From: Methylomarinum sp. | GTDB taxonomy: Bacteria > Pseudomonadota > Gammaproteobacteria > Methylococcales > Methylomonadaceae | NCBI GenBank assembly: GCA_013139755.1 | Contig: WTAG01000306.1 | Span: 1 to 7,821 of the forward strand | DNA: 7,821 nucleotides | Direction: 5' to 3' | In this document: piece by piece, positions 7,534 to 7,821 of the stretch | How the letters are laid out: each line of letters opens with the position of its first letter | Position numbering within the stretch: position 1 is the stretch's first letter | The notes under the pieces: generated by a model | Seen by the model: the letters and a program-made list of their open reading frames with translations, nothing else | The model's database searches: none | What the model was told of the DNA's origin: nothing | Translations under genes and position numbers: made by a program

Positions 7534-7821
7534 ATGAAAAAATTATACCTATCACTCATCTTATTGTCTCTTGTCTATACCCAAGCAGTATCCGCACAAC
7601 AGGATAACAGGCAAAAAGGCCCTAAATCGCATCATTTTCTTAAAATGTTTGATACTAACGCTGACGGCATAGTTACTGAAGCAGAATTCAATACCGGCAT
7701 GCAAGAAAGATATCAGAACATGGATGTGGATCGCAATGGTATCGTTAGTATGGACGAGTTTAAACAGTATTCAGCAAAGCGCCATAAAAACTGGCAGCAG
7801 AAAAAGCACGGCAAAATGGAT
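7534..7821 (+). CDS. Secreted EF-hand calcium-binding protein, partial (3' end outside window)
   Basis: The open frame covers 96 codons to the window edge without a stop. GGAG (7523-7526) lies 7 nt before the ATG. The N-terminus is a clear Sec signal peptide: K2-K3, a hydrophobic core at 4-16, and a V19-S-A21 site with cleavage expected before Q22. The mature part has two canonical EF-hand loops: D40-T-N42-A-D44-G45 ending in E51, and D64-V-D66-R-N68-G69 ending in E75. All expected oxygen ligands are present, so Ca2+ binding is likely. A basic, His- and Lys-rich linker (about 81-94) follows. The last visible residues, K-M-D, sit where a further loop could begin, but this cannot be confirmed. 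It lies 69 bp after the permease on the same strand and may be co-transcribed or independent. The role is unknown; periplasmic EF-hand proteins often act as calcium-dependent binding or stability factors. Confidence 0.9.
   Translation, partial: MKKLYLSLILLSLVYTQAVSAQQDNRQKGPKSHHFLKMFDTNADGIVTEAEFNTGMQERYQNMDVDRNGIVSMDEFKQYSAKRHKNWQQKKHGKMD

Overview
The window looks like chromosomal DNA from a moderately AT-rich Gram-negative bacterium, probably a gammaproteobacterium. It encodes an outer-membrane efflux lipoprotein with an RND pump, and a secreted EF-hand protein. A methanotroph-like or similar environmental lineage would fit, but this is a weak inference because no taxonomic marker gene is present. 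There are no RNA genes, insertion sequences, CRISPR arrays, phage genes or integration sites.

Layout. At the left edge, on the minus strand, is a small HIT-domain protein (16-432). A 64-bp AT-rich divergent gap holds a good sigma70-like promoter for it and a short AAT triplet run. On the plus strand, 497-1543 encodes a polytopic, histidine-rich membrane protein of unknown function. After a 163-bp non-coding gap comes a compact three-gene operon: a NodT/OprM-type outer-membrane lipoprotein (1707-3140), a periplasmic adaptor (3155-4357, GTG start) and an RND permease (4354-7464). The genes are 14 bp apart and then overlap by 4 bp. After a further 69 bp, a secreted EF-hand protein begins at 7534 and runs off the right edge.

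How the genes work together. The three operon products should assemble into one envelope-spanning efflux machine: a proton-driven inner-membrane pump, a periplasmic adaptor and an outer-membrane duct. The substrate cannot be read from the sequence, and no regulator gene is present. The HIT protein, the membrane protein and the EF-hand protein have no evident mechanistic link to the pump.

Most of the window is conventional. The points most worth a second look are the histidine-rich membrane protein, the Asn-Asp pair where AcrB has its TM10 lysine, and the triplet repeat inside the spacer of the HIT promoter. I found no convincing evidence of a wholly new system.
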